This document shows positions 1-9,266 of a DNA stretch of 64,000 nt, in pieces (positions within the stretch are counted from its first letter, which is position 1; every line of letters starts with the position of its first letter). The DNA is taken from assembly GCF_038150125.1 (NCBI RefSeq), contig NZ_JBBVMF010000020.1:23998-87997 (forward strand). Reading direction: 5' to 3'. Below the pieces are notes generated by a model. That model saw only the letters and a program-made list of their open reading frames with translations. It did not search any database and was not told the DNA's origin. The stretch comes from SW132 sp038150125. Lineage in GTDB: Bacteria; Bacteroidota; Rhodothermia; Balneolales; Balneolaceae. A program made the translations under genes and the position numbers.

Positions 1-1
1 T

Positions 2-382
2 CTCACGGATGAGACGCTTCGGGTAAAAGGAGAGCAAACGGTTTTTGCCGCCGGTGATACGGCTGACGTAAATGGCCGGGATTACCAGGCAATCGGGGTG
101 CATGCCGTGAAGCAGGGCGTTTTGCTTCGCCATAATATTGAGTCGCTTCTCACCGGCGGGAAACTAAAAAGATACAAGCCATACGCAGTCAACCCGCTGA
201 TATTATCTGATGGCCCGGACAACGCATTTTATGTGGTAAACAATTTTGCATGGGAAGGCAGATGGGCAGCAATCCTCAAGTATGTCCTGGATATGAACTG
301 GCTGGAAAAGTATTCAAAAAAACCAGGGTACCGCCGGTCATATATAGAACTGTTGCGCGATGGAGTAAAGCGGTCCGGTTAG
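2..382 (+). CDS. FAD-dependent pyridine nucleotide-disulphide oxidoreductase, NADH dehydrogenase-like (C-terminal part)
   Basis: The gene enters from the left edge, so only about 126 C-terminal residues are visible. The open frame runs from base 2, upstream of the first internal Met. It contains VFAAGD followed by T-A-D-V, the motif that contacts the FAD pyrophosphate/ribityl in this oxidoreductase superfamily, then GVHAVKQGVLLRHNI, matching the segment after that motif in type II NADH dehydrogenases and related enzymes. The tail (residues WLEKYSKKPGYRR) has no membrane segment. The family oxidises NAD(P)H and passes electrons to quinone or a small acceptor, but the acceptor cannot be judged from this fragment. 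The fold assignment is firm and the substrate unknown. Confidence 0.75.
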   Translation, partial: LTDETLRVKGEQTVFAAGDTADVNGRDYQAIGVHAVKQGVLLRHNIESLLTGGKLKRYKPYAVNPLILSDGPDNAFYVVNNFAWEGRWAAILKYVLDMNWLEKYSKKPGYRRSYIELLRDGVKRSG

Positions 383-570
383 TATAATGTGTAACTGAAA
401 AAGCAGAGTGTCCAACTCATTTTTTTGAATGGATTAGGGGCCTTTCTCAACTGCTTGGTAGCAGATATATTCAACTAATTGTTATGTTCGTTGAGAAAAG
501 TTCGAATCTTTTTTTAAACTCTCACGTAATAACACCCGCTAATTCATCAACTAACTAATCATCACATCTT

Positions 571-2109
571 ATGAAAAGACCAATTCAGTTCATGATGGGA
601 CTTATCTGCGCGTTACTACTGGTACCTGCAGTCGGTTTGTCCCAAAACCTTGACGCATTTGAAGAGAAGGTGACAGAGTTCACCCTCGATAACGGATTAC
701 ATTTCATTATTGTGGAGCGAGAGGTAGCCCCCGTCGCCCACTTCTTCACCTATGTAGATGTTGGCGCTGCTAATGAGCCGGTCGGAGCCACCGGTATTGC
801 GCATATATTTGAGCACATGGTGTTCAAGGGAAGCCATAATATCGGCACTACCAACTATGAGGAAGAAGTACAGTACATTAACCAGATGGATGATGCTTAT
901 ACCGCATGGCTTAATGAGTACAATAAATTTGAATCAGATTCGACCCTGCTCGACAGCCTCTACGCTGATTTTGAGCAGCTCCAGGAGCAGGCCGGCGAGT
1001 ATGTAGTGAATAATGAATTTACCCAGATTGTTGAGAAAGAGGGAGCGGTAGGCGTAAATGCCTTTACATCGGCCGATGGAACTGGCTATTTTTTCAGTCT
1101 TCCTCAGAATAAAGCAGAGCTTTGGTTTATGCTTGAAGCAGATCGTTTCAAAAACCCGGTAATGCGTGAATTCTACGTTGAAAAAGATGTGATTTATGAG
1201 GAGCGTCGCTCACGTGTGGACTCAAGTCCGTTTGGACGCCTCCTCGAAGAGTTTTCAGCCACAGCATTTTCGGCGCATCCATACAAAAACCCGATCATTG
1301 GCTGGCCATCGGATATACGAAATACAACGATCGCCGATGCGCGTGAATTTCGGGATAAATATTATGCACCCGGCAGCTTTACAATTGCTATTGCAGGTGA
1401 TGTGGATGCCTCAGAGATGCGGCAGCTTGCTGATAAGTATTTTTCAGATATGGAATACCAGGAGCCCGCACCTGAACTTCTTGTTGAAGAGCCTGAGCAG
1501 AGAGGAGAGCGCCGGTTCGTTATTGAAGAGCAGTCGCAACCTATTTATGTGGAAGGATATCACACAGTCAATAATCAGCATCCCGATTTCCAGGCGCTGA
1601 ACCTGCTTGGCAGCATTATGTCGGGTGGCCGTACATCACGCCTATACCGGCGAATGGTGGTGGAAGATCAGACAGCTCTTCAGGTTGGCGCTCAAAACGG
1701 GTATCCGGGTACCAAATACCCTGGATTATATCTCAACTTTGTGATTCCCAACCAAGATATAGATATGGCTGATGTTGAGCAGACGCTAAGGGAAGAGTAT
1801 CAAAAGGTTATTGATGAAGGTGTAACACAGGAAGAGTTGGACAGGGTTCGGACCAACACCCGGGCAAGTCTAGTCAGAACGCTGACATCAAACAGCGGAA
1901 TTGCACAAACCATGGCATCAGCTCACGTTAATGGCGGAAGCTGGAAAACAGCATTCACAAATATCGACAGACTCAATAATGTGACTGTTGAAGACATTCA
2001 GCGGGTAGCAGAAAACTACATCAAGAAAAATAACCGTACCGTCGGGATGATCAAGAATGTAGATCCGGAATCTGATGATGAAATGGCAAATAATGAAGAG
2101 GAGAACTAA
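571..2109 (+). CDS. M16 family zinc metallopeptidase, catalytic subunit
   Basis: This is a 512-residue secreted protease of the pitrilysin/insulinase family. A signal peptide (basic start, hydrophobic stretch, cut near VGLSQ) targets it to the periplasm. The inverted zinc motif HIFEH is at residues 78-82, and a further acidic ligand is near Glu157 in the KEGAVGVNAFTSADGT segment, so it should be active. Two M16 half-domains follow in order, the second starting near residue 240 (YYAPGSFTIAIAGDV). The next gene starts 3 bases downstream and encodes an M16 protein without the zinc motif. This arrangement is typical of bacterial M16 heterodimers, where the inactive partner completes the chamber. 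The family degrades small peptides; the natural substrate here is unknown. Confidence 0.9.
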   Translation: MKRPIQFMMGLICALLLVPAVGLSQNLDAFEEKVTEFTLDNGLHFIIVEREVAPVAHFFTYVDVGAANEPVGATGIAHIFEHMVFKGSHNIGTTNYEEEVQYINQMDDAYTAWLNEYNKFESDSTLLDSLYADFEQLQEQAGEYVVNNEFTQIVEKEGAVGVNAFTSADGTGYFFSLPQNKAELWFMLEADRFKNPVMREFYVEKDVIYEERRSRVDSSPFGRLLEEFSATAFSAHPYKNPIIGWPSDIRNTTIADAREFRDKYYAPGSFTIAIAGDVDASEMRQLADKYFSDMEYQEPAPELLVEEPEQRGERRFVIEEQSQPIYVEGYHTVNNQHPDFQALNLLGSIMSGGRTSRLYRRMVVEDQTALQVGAQNGYPGTKYPGLYLNFVIPNQDIDMADVEQTLREEYQKVIDEGVTQEELDRVRTNTRASLVRTLTSNSGIAQTMASAHVNGGSWKTAFTNIDRLNNVTVEDIQRVAENYIKKNNRTVGMIKNVDPESDDEMANNEEEN

Positions 2110-2112
2110 CTG

Positions 2113-4230
2113 ATGCTATCTAAGACTATGAAAAAATTACTGATTACCACATTTGTACTGGGATTTATGCTGTCTTGCGCATCCCAGGAATCGACAATGA
2201 TGCAGCAGGGGATCAGTTCTGACGCTGTAGATGTTGAAGGACTGGATTATCCGGAACTGAATGCCTATCAATCACCTGAAGTTGAAACATTTGAGCTCGA
2301 TAACGGGATTAAATTCTACCTGGTGGAGGATAGGGAAGTACCCCTGATTGATCTGAGTATGATCATAAAAGCCGGTTCGTTTATGGTTCCGAACGAAAAG
2401 ACAGGCCTGAACTCCATCCTGACTAGCGCCATGCGGAACGGCGGATCGGAAGCGTATCCCGAAAATGAACTCAATCAGCTGCTTGAAGACAAAGCGGCAC
2501 GAATAGAGTTTGGGATGGGGCAAAACAGCGGCTCTGCTTCACTCAATGTTCTAAAGGAGGATTTTGAGGAGCTGCTGCCTGTATTGGTGGACGTGATGAT
2601 GAATCCACTGATGCCGCAGGAAAAAATTGACCTTGCGATCCGGCAGCAGAAGTCAGGAATTTCACGCAGAAATGATAATGCCCAGCAGGTTGGCTTCAGA
2701 GAATTCAGCAAGCTTATTTACGGAGAGAATTCTGTGCAGGCACGGACCACAGAGCTCTACACCCTCGATAATATTACGCGTGAAGACCTGATTGAATTTC
2801 ATCAAAACGCTTACAAAGGTGAAAATATGATGGTTGGGCTTGTTGGTGATTTTGATGTTGAAGAGATCAAGCCAATCCTGGAAGAAGCGTTTGCCGGTAT
2901 TCCCGCGGGAGAAGAGAATGAATTTACGTTCAATGAAATCGACTATGAATACGAGTCATCTATTCATTTTGTTGACAAAAGCGACGTAAACCAGTCTGTT
3001 GTCTTGATGGGTCACATCGGTGGATTCCGGGACAACCCAGATTATGCAGCGCTTCAAGCGATGAACGAGGTGCTTAGCGGCGGCTTCTCCGGGCGCTTAT
3101 TTCAAAATGTGCGGTCTGATCAGGGGTTGGCTTACCAAGTATTCGGCAACTACGGAAGCAGTACTCTTTATCGGGGGCAATTTTATGCCGGTCTCTTTAC
3201 GAGAAGTGCCGCAACCGCTGAGGCGATCAGAGCTGTCAGGGCAGAAATGGTGAAGCTTCAGGAAGAACCCGTTAGCGAACAAGAGCTTGAGGACACTAAG
3301 GACCGTATATTTAACTCCCTAATATTCAGAAACGCCAGTTTGAGTAGTGTGTTAAACCAGCGCATTAACAATGAGTATTATGGCCGACCGGCTGATTCGT
3401 TTGAACAATATATCGAAGAACTTCGTCAGGTGACGGCAGCCGATATTCAGCGGGTGGCACAGGAGTACATGCAACCTGACCAAATGAAAATTCTCGTTGT
3501 CGGTAACGCAGACGAACTCGGCGATCAGCTGGAGCAATTCGGCGATGTTCAGGAGATTGACATCACCATTCGTGAATCTGCGGAAGTTGAAGAGGTGATG
3601 GCCGGCGATGCCACAGAAGGCCGAAAGTGGTTGACACAGATGGCATCGGCTATTCTTCCAAATGCTGGTTTAACAGGCAGCGTAACGATGGAGGCTGAAA
3701 ATAAAGTCTCAACTCCACAGGGAGAAATGAACCTGGGAATTACGCAAACAATGGATTTTGAGTCTGAACGTATAGAAGCTAATGTGAGAATGCCACAGGG
3801 ACAGGTGAGTATGCTGATTGAAGATGGCCAGGGAAGTATGCAAATGGGCGGCCAGTCAATGCCTATGCAGCCGGCGCAAAAAGACCAGATGCTTTCTGAG
3901 CTCTATCGAAGCCCGATCTACCTTGCACTTAACAAAGATGAGCTGGACGTGGAATTTATGGGAATGGAGGAGATGCATGGAGATATGTACGCCCATGTTC
4001 GGGTAAATGACGAGATTACACTAAATCTCTACCTGGATCCGGATACATCACTTCCGATGATCACTACTTACCGTACATTTAATCCGCAGGTAGGCGGCAC
4101 TGTTACGGTACAGCTCAACTCTACGGACTGGCGTGAAAGTGGTGGGTTACTGATGCCGTACCAGATGGTGAGTTATGCCGATGGTGAACAAGTATCGACG
4201 ACGACAATATCAACGCATGGAGTAGAGTAG
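2113..4230 (+). CDS. M16 family peptidase-like protein, non-catalytic partner, lipoprotein
   Basis: This is a 705-residue partner of the upstream M16 protease. The hydrophobic leader ends in MLSCASQ, a plausible though imperfect lipobox, so it is probably membrane anchored. M16 N- and C-domains occupy roughly residues 50-480. At the position of HxxEH the protein reads ILTSAMRNGGS, so the zinc ligands are missing and it should be catalytically inert. The last ~200 residues (after about 500) form an extra domain rich in Met and Gln that resembles neither M16 half. A GAAGAGGAGAA ribosome site lies 8 bases before the ATG at 2113; a second ATG at 2128 is the alternative start. It is co-transcribed with the upstream gene (3-base gap) and followed by a terminator. 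Confidence 0.87.
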   Translation: MLSKTMKKLLITTFVLGFMLSCASQESTMMQQGISSDAVDVEGLDYPELNAYQSPEVETFELDNGIKFYLVEDREVPLIDLSMIIKAGSFMVPNEKTGLNSILTSAMRNGGSEAYPENELNQLLEDKAARIEFGMGQNSGSASLNVLKEDFEELLPVLVDVMMNPLMPQEKIDLAIRQQKSGISRRNDNAQQVGFREFSKLIYGENSVQARTTELYTLDNITREDLIEFHQNAYKGENMMVGLVGDFDVEEIKPILEEAFAGIPAGEENEFTFNEIDYEYESSIHFVDKSDVNQSVVLMGHIGGFRDNPDYAALQAMNEVLSGGFSGRLFQNVRSDQGLAYQVFGNYGSSTLYRGQFYAGLFTRSAATAEAIRAVRAEMVKLQEEPVSEQELEDTKDRIFNSLIFRNASLSSVLNQRINNEYYGRPADSFEQYIEELRQVTAADIQRVAQEYMQPDQMKILVVGNADELGDQLEQFGDVQEIDITIRESAEVEEVMAGDATEGRKWLTQMASAILPNAGLTGSVTMEAENKVSTPQGEMNLGITQTMDFESERIEANVRMPQGQVSMLIEDGQGSMQMGGQSMPMQPAQKDQMLSELYRSPIYLALNKDELDVEFMGMEEMHGDMYAHVRVNDEITLNLYLDPDTSLPMITTYRTFNPQVGGTVTVQLNSTDWRESGGLLMPYQMVSYADGEQVSTTTISTHGVE

Positions 4231-4273
4231 ATTTAGCAACTTTATTGAGTTCAATTTAATTAATTTTTAAAAT

Positions 4274-4304
4274 GAGCCGTGCAGATTGTACGGCTCTTTT
4301 TTTT
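4274..4304 (+). terminator. Rho-independent terminator after the M16 pair
   Basis: GAGCCGT pairs with ACGGCTC around a 9-base loop, followed by a run of eight T. It closes the two-gene M16 operon before the DinB-like gene. Confidence 0.88.
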
Positions 4305-4385
4305 ATGATTGGGTTTTATCTCAAAAATGAAACATATTCATCATAACTGGTTTGGTCATATGTTTTGAATTAAAAAAAATTTCAC

Positions 4386-4937
4386 ATGATCCATGAAGAG
4401 ATGAGTACTTTGTTAAGTGGCAACGATTTAAGCCCGGAAGAGTACGGAGAGTTTTATGGCCGATATATCAGAAAGAGTATTGGTGAAAACCTTTTTACAC
4501 GCTTGAAAGCTGGCTATAGAGATGTGACAGAGGTGTTGCAGTCTCTGGACGATGAGGTAGCACTTTTCAAGTACGCAGAAGGAAAATGGACGATCAAGGA
4601 AACGGTTGGCCACATGATAGATACAGAGCGCATCATGAATTTCAGAGCCCTGACATTTGCCAGGGGCGATACTCATCCGCTGCCGGGATTTGACCAGGAT
4701 GATTACGTAACCGCCGCAAATTTTAATCAGACACCGCTCGATGATCTGATGCAGCAGTACAGGGGCGTTCGTTCAGCAACGTTGCAGCTTTTTTCCTCCT
4801 TTGATGATGAGATGCTCATGTCGACGGGGATGGCAAGCGACAGTAAGTTTACAGTCCGTGCGCTGGGATTTATCATCGCCGGCCACGAGATTCATCACCT
4901 GGACATCTTCAATGAAAAATATCTGCCGAAGATTTAA
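4386..4937 (+). CDS. DinB superfamily protein
   Basis: This 183-residue cytoplasmic protein has the DinB/YfiT four-helix fold. The expected metal triad is visible: His76 in VGHMIDTE, and His167 and His171 in AGHEIHHLD. The LNKAEGKW-like segment (KYAEGKWTIKE) is also typical of the DinB_2 branch. Family members bind a divalent metal and many act as thiol transferases (bacillithiol or similar), but several are of unknown function, and nothing here identifies a thiol substrate. It stands alone between a terminator upstream and a convergent gene downstream. The start ATG gives a short N-terminal extension relative to the core fold. The family call is firm; the activity is inferred. Confidence 0.85.
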   Translation: MIHEEMSTLLSGNDLSPEEYGEFYGRYIRKSIGENLFTRLKAGYRDVTEVLQSLDDEVALFKYAEGKWTIKETVGHMIDTERIMNFRALTFARGDTHPLPGFDQDDYVTAANFNQTPLDDLMQQYRGVRSATLQLFSSFDDEMLMSTGMASDSKFTVRALGFIIAGHEIHHLDIFNEKYLPKI

Positions 4938-4994
4938 GCGAGATGGTAAAAAATTGTTCCAATTTATTACGAATAGCAAATGCAAGATTATGGC

Positions 4995-6026
4995 TTAAAC
5001 GCTGTTTTCAGCCATTTGTCGATCCTGCCGGTTTGTTTGCCGTTCCGCAAATCGAAGCAGTTTTTTAGTGATGCGTCTGGCATCAGCAATTTCAGGAATC
5101 CGGTGCCGCTGAGTTGAGGAGAGCATGTCAAGAATTTTATCAGGAAAGTCAGTATCCGTTACCTGAGCAACAGGAACGCCCATTTTCTTCAAGGCTTCTG
5201 CATTGCAAAGCTGTTCGTATTGGTTTTTGATGGGGACCGCCATCAATTTCTTGCCAAGGTAAATAGATTCGGCACACGTCTCAAAACCGGCGCTTGTGAT
5301 AACGCCTGCACACGATTCGAGGCTTTTCAAAAATGTCTCATTGCCAACAGGCTGAATTGTCATGTTATTCTTGGTGTAGGCTGATTCGCAGAGAGGGGAG
5401 AATATCTCCCAGCGAATCTGCTTAAAATCGGAAAAAATTGCCGTGAGTGTTTCATGATCGAACGCCGGCAGGTAAACGGTGATATGATCACTTTCGGTAG
5501 GAGTTAGCTGCCGGATCTCAGAGCGGATGACCGGCCCTTCGATAAAACGATCGTATCGTAAAAAGTGAAATCCAATCGGTCGGTGACAGGGAGCAAATCG
5601 CTTGAGAATATGCTCCGAAACGGTTGAGACAGCGGGTGGCCGTGGCGTGCGATCAGACAGAAAAGCAGCCTGGTGGCTCAATCCAATGCATGTAATCCCT
5701 TCTTTAATAGCCGCCCATGAACTGATGGGTTCGTAATCGGAAATGACAAGATCGTATTGCCGGACATCAAGTGACTGCACATCTTTCAAAAATCGAATGG
5801 GGTTTAGCTCAAGTGCTGTTTTGAGGTAGCTGACGCCGCCATTTGAGTCATAAGCGAGCGTGAGTCCACGGCGCTGCGACACGTCAAGTCCCTGCAGAGT
5901 CATTTTGCAGTTTGTACCGCTCATCAAAACGTCAACTTCAGCCGATTTTGTCAGCTCTGGTAAAATCTCACGTGCACGGCTTATATGACCGTGGCCTGTT
6001 CCCTGAATGCCATATAATACTTTCAT
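4995..6026 (-). CDS. Glycosyltransferase family protein, MJ1255/VC2487 type
   Basis: This 343-residue protein has the GT-B layout. The N-terminus reads GIQGTGHGHISRA, the glycine-rich loop seen in MurG- and UDP-glucuronosyltransferase-like enzymes. The C-terminal half has ITSAGFETCAESIYLGKK followed by P-IKNQYEQLCNA, the usual nucleotide-sugar donor site. No membrane segment is present. Its start overlaps the stop of the upstream phosphoesterase gene by 4 bases (ATGA), so the two are translationally coupled. Pairing with an LpxH-like phosphoesterase suggests a role in lipid or envelope glycoconjugate synthesis. This is inference; donor and acceptor are unknown. Confidence 0.75.
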   Translation of the reverse strand: MKVLYGIQGTGHGHISRAREILPELTKSAEVDVLMSGTNCKMTLQGLDVSQRRGLTLAYDSNGGVSYLKTALELNPIRFLKDVQSLDVRQYDLVISDYEPISSWAAIKEGITCIGLSHQAAFLSDRTPRPPAVSTVSEHILKRFAPCHRPIGFHFLRYDRFIEGPVIRSEIRQLTPTESDHITVYLPAFDHETLTAIFSDFKQIRWEIFSPLCESAYTKNNMTIQPVGNETFLKSLESCAGVITSAGFETCAESIYLGKKLMAVPIKNQYEQLCNAEALKKMGVPVAQVTDTDFPDKILDMLSSTQRHRIPEIADARRITKKLLRFAERQTNRQDRQMAENSV

Positions 6027-6838
6027 CCTATAACTGTCCTCGACTGTCTTGATTTCGGTCTGATAATCTTTTCAATTCGCTGTTCTGCGATAAACTGATC
6101 GTCACTGTAGCGATACATCGTCCACTCATCGCCATCAAATTCGAGGGCAGTCAGGTTTTCAACCCAGTCGCCCGAATTCATGTAAATGACAGACCCGTTT
6201 TCGTTTTGGAAGCCCCGAATTTTTGGCTGATGGATGTGGCCGCAAATCACATAATCATAACCCTGGTCGATGGCCAGCTCAATAGCTGTATTTTCGAAGT
6301 TGTCGATAAACTGCACGGCTTTTTTTACACTGTCTTTGATACGTTTGGATAGCGATATTTTACCCCGCCCCATTTTAACAGACACCCAGTTGATGAGCTT
6401 GTTTAGCATGATGAGCAGGTCATACCCTTTTCCGCCAATTCGGGCAATCCACTTGGAATGTTTCATCGTTACATCAAAAATGTCTCCGTGAAATATCCAG
6501 ACTTTTTCTCCATTCAGATTGAGAACTAACTTATCACGGATAAAAAGGGGGCCAAGCTGGAGGCTGGAAACCTTCCGAAGGACTTCATCGTGGTTTCCCG
6601 TCAGGTAATAGATATCGGTACCGTTGGCCATTTTTGCAAGCAGGGTCCGGAGAACCATCATGTGAGATTCAGGCCAGTAATATTTTCTGAAATTCCAGAC
6701 ATCGATAAAATCTCCGTTGAGTATGATCCGTTTTGCATCAATAGAATTGAGATATTGTAATAGCTCAAGAGCGTGGCACCCAACGGTGCCAAGATGGATA
6801 TCGGAAAGTACAACTGTATCAACCGTTCGAATCGGCAT
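6023..6838 (-). CDS. UDP-2,3-diacylglucosamine diphosphatase-like metallophosphoesterase (LpxH family)
   Basis: This 271-residue calcineurin-like phosphoesterase shows all metal-binding blocks in order: SDIHLG, NGDFIDVW, LTGNHDE, FHGDIFD and CGHIHQPK. The spacing and the HGD block match the LpxH/LpxH2-like group, which splits UDP-2,3-diacylglucosamine to lipid X in lipid A synthesis. It is about 30 residues longer than E. coli LpxH. It is the first gene of a two-gene minus-strand unit, coupled to the glycosyltransferase by an ATGA overlap. An alternative is another phosphoesterase of the same superfamily acting on a different envelope intermediate, because Bacteroidota often have several such paralogues. 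I therefore leave the symbol blank. Confidence 0.8.
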   Translation of the reverse strand: MPIRTVDTVVLSDIHLGTVGCHALELLQYLNSIDAKRIILNGDFIDVWNFRKYYWPESHMMVLRTLLAKMANGTDIYYLTGNHDEVLRKVSSLQLGPLFIRDKLVLNLNGEKVWIFHGDIFDVTMKHSKWIARIGGKGYDLLIMLNKLINWVSVKMGRGKISLSKRIKDSVKKAVQFIDNFENTAIELAIDQGYDYVICGHIHQPKIRGFQNENGSVIYMNSGDWVENLTALEFDGDEWTMYRYSDDQFIAEQRIEKIIRPKSRQSRTVIG

Positions 6839-7728
6839 AGATCGTATTTTTTTGTATGAGCGGCTGAACAGGTTTTATAATTTTTACAGATTCAGCTCCA
6901 ATTGTATCTAAAGAAACGAGCTGCCTGTTAACAAATCATTGCCTTTAGATTAGATTATCGTGAAACATCAAGCTAAAAGTCCTGTAGAAAGGCCTGTGCA
7001 GGAGCTGATTGGTTTTTAAAAAGTGAGCAGATGATAAAATTGAAACTGGCTCTATCGGAAACGGTGTTCTGACGCAACACTAGTGCCGTGTCAATGCTCA
7101 TCTGTCGAATACAGCCCTGAGCATTCCAGGCGCTTTACCGGGTTTTTGTCAGCGTCGCGTGGCGGCCTCCCAAAGACATGGCATGTCTATTCGACTCCAG
7201 CACGCAGAATTTTTTGTTGGCAAGTTACGATCCTGAACCTCGAATAGTGAGTGATAGACATGCCATATCTCTCCCTTCACCACAAAATCTCATGCTCCAA
7301 CGCTGTCAGTTCCAGTGGGTTTACCGCTGTGGAGGCACCTTCGGCAGACAGGTTGTGAAACTACTACATTTGACTTAACACTATTTGCTTTACCCTTAGC
7401 TGGTTTTATTTCAATAAGGAAACCGCTTGAGAAGCTGTATTTACAGAATTGTATTAGCGTCTCTCAACAAATGCGGAAAAAAATAAAATAAAATGAAATG
7501 ATATGTCAGACGTTAACCGCCGAATTTATAAAAAGGACGGAATTCCTTAGATACAGACTATTGATCATTATAGTTTATTTGTTAGTTGCTTTATGTTTTA
7601 CATTAAGTCAGAAAAAGCAGATGACGATAAATCTGTTAACTGTGGATAATTGGCAAAGTAAAACAATAACAAAACTTTAAAAGTGGTTGATACTTTAAAA
7701 TTATAAAGTATTTTTGATTTAATATTAT
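6839..7728. other. 890-base intergenic region with palindromic motifs
   Basis: No convincing gene lies here; the short open frames lack family features. A perfect odd palindrome (AGACATG-G-CATGTCT) is at 7174-7188, and a near-identical inverted copy is at 7256-7270. The palindrome core ACATGGCATGT recurs in the tandem repeats at 23,114-23,421. The right part (7,440-7,728) is AT-rich and probably holds the promoter of the signalling island. Confidence 0.5.
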
Positions 7729-9192
7729 GTGACGGCTATCAGGGCAAAAGACAGATTCTCAGCGATGATTTACGATTCAAATTCTAAGTACAGGTTGTTA
7801 GTTATAGAAGATAATGCCGGTGATTTTGTGCTCATTGAAGATTACCTAAGCGCAAACAGTTTTGTGGGGAAGTTAGATCATGCCTCAACCTTCTCAGAGG
7901 CAGAAGAATACCTTGGTAATGGAAAGCAGGAGTATCACGCTGTTTTACTTGATCTGAGTTTGCCTGATAAAGAAGGCGAAGATCTCATCGAAAAAACAGT
8001 GAAGCTGGCTTCTCCCGCGGCCGTCATTGTCCTGACCGGCTATGCCGATATGCATTTTAGCGTGCGCTCTCTTAGCATGGGGATTTCAGACTATATCATA
8101 AAAGACAATTTAAACCCTTACGCGCTTTGGAAAAGTATTCGATATAGTATCGAGCGTAACTCAATGTTCAAAAAGCTGCGAAATTCTGAGGCGAGATACC
8201 GAGAGCTGTTCCAGAATAATCCGTCGCCTATGCTGATTTGGAATCCCGATTCGCGCAGCATCATTGATTCGAATAAAGAGGCTGAAATTAAATATGGTTA
8301 CTCCCAAGGCGAATTTTTAACACTCACCGTTGATGATATTCAGCTTGATAAATTCGAACGCCCAATAAGCATCGAGAAAAACGGCAGTCCCGACTATTCT
8401 CATTATCCACCACGGCAGGTATGGCGCCATCAAAAGAAGGATGGTGAGGTCTTTTTTGTTGAAGTAAACGGACATCTGCTCGAATACAAGGGCGAGATAT
8501 CCTCTCTGATGTTGATGAACGACGTGACTGACAAGATTGACATGCAGGAGCGGATGATTGAAAACGTACTGCAGGCGGAAGAAAAAGAACGCAACCGGGT
8601 AGCAAGGGAACTGCACGATGGTATTGTTCAGCAACTTGTGGCCTGCGGCATGTTTACACAAAATTTGCTGGATGAAATAAATAATCCGGATATACTGGAA
8701 AAGAAGATCAATAAGTTATACAATCTTCTGAAGCAGATAACACTACAAACCAGAGATTTATCACATAATCTGCATTCGGCCGAGTTTGATATCATGTCTC
8801 TTTCGGAACTAATGAAACAACTCATTCGCCAGCTCTCAGCCACCTCCAAAATTTCGTTTACGTTGAAAGATCATTTACCGGAATCAACAGAGCTTCCCTC
8901 GAAGGTAAAAGTGAATATCTACCGTATTCTGCAGGAGCTATGCGCAAATATTATTAAACATTCTGATGCAAAAACAGCAGAGGTAATTACGGAAATTGCA
9001 GGCGACTTTCTGAGCATCTCCATCAGAGATGATGGTAAATCCTTCGACCCGGATGAAAATGGAACGCAGGGTGCCGGTTTGATTAACGTAAACAGCAGAG
9101 TCTTCAAGCTGGGTGGCCAAATCACATTTAACAAGCATCACGAGTCAGGTATGTTTGTGCATTTAGAAATACCGTTGCCAAAGGACCATTAA
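7729..9192 (+). CDS. Receiver-PAS-histidine kinase (HisKA_3, NarX/LiaS type)
   Basis: This 487-residue soluble hybrid kinase has an N-terminal receiver (about 20-145) with phosphoacceptor Asp75 in AVLLDLSLPD, one PAS domain (about 155-270), then a HisKA_3 dimerisation domain with the phosphoacceptor His296 in VARELHDGIVQQ. A GHKL ATPase follows (about 390-487) with the N-box ELCANIIKH, DDGKSFD and GAGLINV. There is no membrane segment, so it senses an internal signal or receives phosphate through its own receiver. The frame opens at GTG 7729; ATG at 7765 (Met13) is an equally plausible start just before the receiver. It is the first gene of a same-strand signalling island ending at 18,146. 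HisKA_3 kinases normally pair with NarL-type regulators, but none is present here. Confidence 0.88.
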   Translation: MTAIRAKDRFSAMIYDSNSKYRLLVIEDNAGDFVLIEDYLSANSFVGKLDHASTFSEAEEYLGNGKQEYHAVLLDLSLPDKEGEDLIEKTVKLASPAAVIVLTGYADMHFSVRSLSMGISDYIIKDNLNPYALWKSIRYSIERNSMFKKLRNSEARYRELFQNNPSPMLIWNPDSRSIIDSNKEAEIKYGYSQGEFLTLTVDDIQLDKFERPISIEKNGSPDYSHYPPRQVWRHQKKDGEVFFVEVNGHLLEYKGEISSLMLMNDVTDKIDMQERMIENVLQAEEKERNRVARELHDGIVQQLVACGMFTQNLLDEINNPDILEKKINKLYNLLKQITLQTRDLSHNLHSAEFDIMSLSELMKQLIRQLSATSKISFTLKDHLPESTELPSKVKVNIYRILQELCANIIKHSDAKTAEVITEIAGDFLSISIRDDGKSFDPDENGTQGAGLINVNSRVFKLGGQITFNKHHESGMFVHLEIPLPKDH

Positions 9193-9210
9193 GAAGGTCC
9201 TTATTTATTT
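9181..9210 (+). terminator. Possible attenuating terminator after the first kinase
   Basis: AAGGACC (9181-9187) pairs with GGTCCTT (9196-9202), followed by ATTTATTT. The stem overlaps the stop codon. The tail is not a pure T run, so termination may be partial. Confidence 0.5.
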
Positions 9211-9266
9211 CTATCTTCTGTATACACACTCTGTAGCAAATTACTTGTTGATTTCACTCATCGACT

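Noticed and set aside
7498..7680. 60-codon frame with one hydrophobic stretch upstream of the kinase island
   Set aside because: The DNA is AT-rich, there is no ribosome site, and hydrophobic stretches arise easily in T-rich sequence; no family features.
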